Of a stretch of 6,480 nucleotides of DNA, positions 4,809 through 6,480 are shown piece by piece. A model generated the notes under the pieces. That model saw nothing but the letters and a program-made list of their open reading frames with translations. It made no database searches and was not told the origin of the DNA. Source of the stretch: an uncultured Lachnoanaerobaculum sp. (lineage in GTDB: Bacteria > Bacillota > Clostridia > Lachnospirales > Lachnospiraceae); the NCBI GenBank assembly GCA_938041725.1, contig CALISX010000036.1, forward strand, positions 1-6,480, read 5' to 3'. How positions within the stretch are numbered: position 1 is the first letter of the stretch; the number at the start of each line of letters is the position of its first letter. Made by a program: the position numbers and the translations under genes.

Positions 4809-5870
4809 TTGGCAGTGGTGAAAGAATTCCTGTAAATAGCTTTGGGCCGCTGTCCTTTGATTCTTTAAAAACAGGGCGCTGTCTGAAAAGCGTTCCTGGG
4901 AGGCATATTCTTTTTTATAAATTTTTCCCCAGCTGTTTGAAAAAACCGGGAAAAATGTCCCTTGTACCCTTTGATAGGCGGTGGATTTTGTGGCTTTTTT
5001 TCGGTAGGGGGCCTGCACGAACTGTCCGATGCTTTTATGCACTGCATAATCCTCCAGGATTAAATAGATATAGTCCCGGTGGTTTTCAAAAAAATACTTC
5101 AGTTCTCCCTGTATCAGGGGAATCGTCAGTTTCAGCAGGTTGTTTTGCAGCCAAACCTCCAGGGGAAGGGGAAGCTTCATGGGCTTTGGAAGGCTTAGGG
5201 GGGAGGAATAGGTTATGACCCATTCCTCCTCTTTTTTTTCCATGGACTGAAATTGAAATTGTTCCTGCAAAAAGTCTGTATAATCCAGCAGGGAAAGGAT
5301 TTGAAGGGCTCCCAAAAGATCCTCCCGGTTATGAAGCAAAAGAGGTTCCAGCAGTTCTTCCTGTCCGGAGGCTTGATAGGCTTCATACAGTCTGATCCGC
5401 TCCTTTCCTGACAGGTTTTGGCTCCTGGTTTTTCCCAGGAAATGCTCCAGATAGGAAAGGCTGGTTTTCTCCAGGCCAAGGATTTTTTGATAGGGGCGTA
5501 AAACCCGGTGCAGATCCAGGCTCTCCAGGGAATCCAAGGGATGCAAGAGATAATAGTCCCTGGCAGCAGCCATCAGATAGGGAAGGTCAAAATGATCCCC
5601 ATGGAAGGTAACCAGGGTTTTATGTTTCTGGGCCTTGGCAAAAAAAAGCTCCAAAAGGGCCTCCTCCTCCCTAAGCCCCCGGGAGAGCCACTGGTGTATG
5701 GCAAGGTCTCCCTTATGGGAAAAGGAAAGGCAGCCGATTAAATATACAAAGGAGTGATCCGGACGAAGGCCGGTGGTTTCAATATCCAAAAAAAGGAAGG
5801 ACTCCGGCGTCCCTCGGCGAAGCAGGGCCTGGGGAGGGATACCCGGCAGGATTGTGGTAAACTGTTTCAT
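4794..5870 (-). CDS. YprB-type RNase H-fold (DEDD exonuclease-like) protein
   Basis: The 358-residue protein has an N-terminal exonuclease-like RNase H fold of the YprB group. DEDD-type residues are visible: FLDIETTG with D29 and E31, TFHGDHFDLPYL with D95, and HNREDL with H180 and D184. These would bind two metal ions for 3'-5' nucleic acid hydrolysis. Residues after about 200 are helical, rich in Leu, Tyr and Phe, and not recognised by me. It appears somewhat shorter than Bacillus YprB. No signal peptide. The start at 5870 is the only ATG in the frame before the D29 motif, and an in-frame TAA lies 30 bases upstream. No Shine-Dalgarno site precedes it, and a promoter ends 7 bases before the ATG, pointing to a leaderless mRNA. 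It is divergent from ruvA, which hints at a DNA repair role; substrate unknown. Confidence 0.88.
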   Translation of the reverse strand: MKQFTTILPGIPPQALLRRGTPESFLFLDIETTGLRPDHSFVYLIGCLSFSHKGDLAIHQWLSRGLREEEALLELFFAKAQKHKTLVTFHGDHFDLPYLMAAARDYYLLHPLDSLESLDLHRVLRPYQKILGLEKTSLSYLEHFLGKTRSQNLSGKERIRLYEAYQASGQEELLEPLLLHNREDLLGALQILSLLDYTDFLQEQFQFQSMEKKEEEWVITYSSPLSLPKPMKLPLPLEVWLQNNLLKLTIPLIQGELKYFFENHRDYIYLILEDYAVHKSIGQFVQAPYRKKATKSTAYQRVQGTFFPVFSNSWGKIYKKEYASQERFSDSALFLKNQRTAAQSYLQEFFHHCQIPGY

Positions 5871-5877
5871 GTAAAAG

Positions 5878-5906
5878 AGTATAGTGCAGGAAAATCCTTA
5901 GGGCAA
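5878..5906 (-). promoter_or_regulatory. Promoter of the exonuclease-like gene (probable leaderless start)
   Basis: On the minus strand: TTGCCC (complement of 5901-5906), a 17-base spacer, then TATACT (complement of 5878-5883). Only seven bases (CTTTTAC) separate the -10 from the ATG, so the expected first transcribed base is at or one base before the A of the start codon. Confidence 0.65.
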
Positions 5907-5925
5907 GTCTATCATTTTGTTTTTA

Positions 5926-5939
5926 CGAAAATACGTTCG
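5926..5939. promoter_or_regulatory. LexA (SOS) box upstream of ruvA
   Basis: CGAAAATACGTTCG matches the Firmicutes LexA/DinR consensus CGAACRNRYGTTYG at 13 of 14 positions; only the fifth base (A for C) differs. It lies 5 bases before the ruvA -35 and 57 bases before its start codon, a fitting place to repress ruvA until DNA damage. ruvAB is a known SOS target in Bacillus-type bacteria. It lies 20 bases from the -35 of the divergent exonuclease-like gene, which it might also affect. Confidence 0.8.
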
Positions 5940-5944
5940 ATAAA

Positions 5945-5974
5945 TTGCACAGAAAAAGCCAATTATGGTATCAT
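5945..5974 (+). promoter_or_regulatory. ruvA promoter with extended -10
   Basis: TTGCAC (5945-5950), 18-base spacer, TATCAT (5969-5974), preceded by TGG at 5966-5968, which fits an extended -10. Transcription would begin near 5981, just at the ribosome site GGGGGAAGG (5980-5988), so the leader would be only about 16 bases. Confidence 0.65.
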
Positions 5975-5996
5975 AGTAAGGGGGAAGGAAACAAAT

Positions 5997-6480
5997 ATGA
6001 TTTCGTATGTAAAGGGAAGGGTAGCACAAATAAATACAGATTCTGTCATTCTGGATATTCAAAATCTGGGACTGGAAATTTTTATTCCCCAAAGAACCCT
6101 GGGGGATCTGCCGGAAATCGGAGAGGAGGTTTTGCTCCATACCTATTTTAAGGTGAGTGAGGATGCCATGACCCTCTACGGCTTTTTGTCCCAAAGGGAA
6201 TGCGGGATTTTCAGGGGGCTGTTAAAGGTAAACGGGGTAGGACCCAGGGCAGGGCTTAGTCTTTTATCCACTTTGGATCCCGGGGCCTTAGAGCAGGCCA
6301 TCCTTCTCCAGGATGCCAAAGCCATTGCCAAGGCACCGGGCATCGGCTTGAAACTGGCCCAGCGGATTATCCTGGATTTAAAGGACAAGGATCTGTGGCA
6401 GCCCGAGGCCATACCCCAGGAGTCCGGCAGACAGGAGGCACTGGAAGCCCTGGAAGCCTTGGGATACAAGAGGGAGGAAG
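5997..6480 (+). CDS. ruvA: Holliday junction branch migration protein RuvA (3' end outside window)
   Basis: RuvA tetramers bind four-way DNA junctions and load the RuvB motor for branch migration in recombination repair. The first 161 residues of about 200 are present. Domain I is the OB-fold opening MISYVKGRVAQINTDSVILD, with HTYFKVSEDAMTLYGF at 48-63. Domain II carries two helix-hairpin-helix motifs: LLKVNGVGPRAGLSLLS at 75-91 and IAKAPGIGLKLAQRII at 110-125, followed by LDLKDK. The flexible linker then leads to the start of the RuvB-binding domain III (EALEALEALGYKREE) where the window ends. The second motif has Leu residues in GIGLKLA where GIGKKTA is more usual, a mild substitution. GGGGGAAGG 8 bases upstream sets the start at 5997. 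A LexA box and an extended -10 promoter precede it; ruvB would be expected next, outside the window. Confidence 0.96.
   Translation, partial: MISYVKGRVAQINTDSVILDIQNLGLEIFIPQRTLGDLPEIGEEVLLHTYFKVSEDAMTLYGFLSQRECGIFRGLLKVNGVGPRAGLSLLSTLDPGALEQAILLQDAKAIAKAPGIGLKLAQRIILDLKDKDLWQPEAIPQESGRQEALEALEALGYKREE

Noticed and set aside
5898..6469. Minus-strand frames opposite ruvA and its promoter
   Set aside because: They are antisense to a confident ruvA and carry no recognisable motif.

Overview
The window looks like chromosomal DNA from a Gram-positive clostridial bacterium, most likely Lachnospiraceae-like. The grounds are purine-rich Shine-Dalgarno sites, a 55-residue clostridial 2[4Fe-4S] ferredoxin, a small SEC-C protein, a DUF5662 protein, a YprB-type exonuclease-like protein and a Firmicutes-type LexA box before ruvA. 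The taxonomic call is inference from protein style, not a database match. Both ends are cut inside genes: dnaB on the left and ruvA on the right. No CRISPR array, tRNA, rRNA, transposase or insertion sequence was seen.

Layout. Bases 1-936 hold the C-terminal helicase domain of DnaB, closed by a strong terminator. Next comes a ferredoxin gene on the minus strand (1037-1204) with its own terminator. A gene-free stretch of about 350 bases follows (1205-1556), carrying two clear palindromes and a good forward promoter. That promoter probably drives a SEC-C zinc-motif protein (1557-2063), a SAM-dependent methyltransferase (2186-2950) and the redox chaperone Hsp33 (2943-3824). The last two overlap by 8 bases, and a foldable 122-base gap separates the first two. 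Convergent to hslO is a cold shock protein (3903-4106, minus), whose near-consensus promoter abuts a divergent DUF5662 gene (4226-4789). This in turn converges, with 4 bases between stops, on a DEDD-type exonuclease-like gene (4794-5870, minus). The exonuclease-like gene is divergent from ruvA (5997 to the window end), and the intergenic region carries a LexA box.

Functional reading. The window is mostly housekeeping: replication (dnaB), electron transfer (ferredoxin), redox/heat protein quality control (hslO), RNA chaperoning in the cold (csp) and recombination repair (ruvA). I found no convincing new multi-gene system. The more interesting signals are small and regulatory: the LexA box, a probable leaderless start for the exonuclease-like gene, a TTAGG/CCTAA palindrome resembling metal-regulator half-sites, folded RNA between the SEC-C and methyltransferase genes, and a change in base composition between the dnaB/ferredoxin part and the rest.
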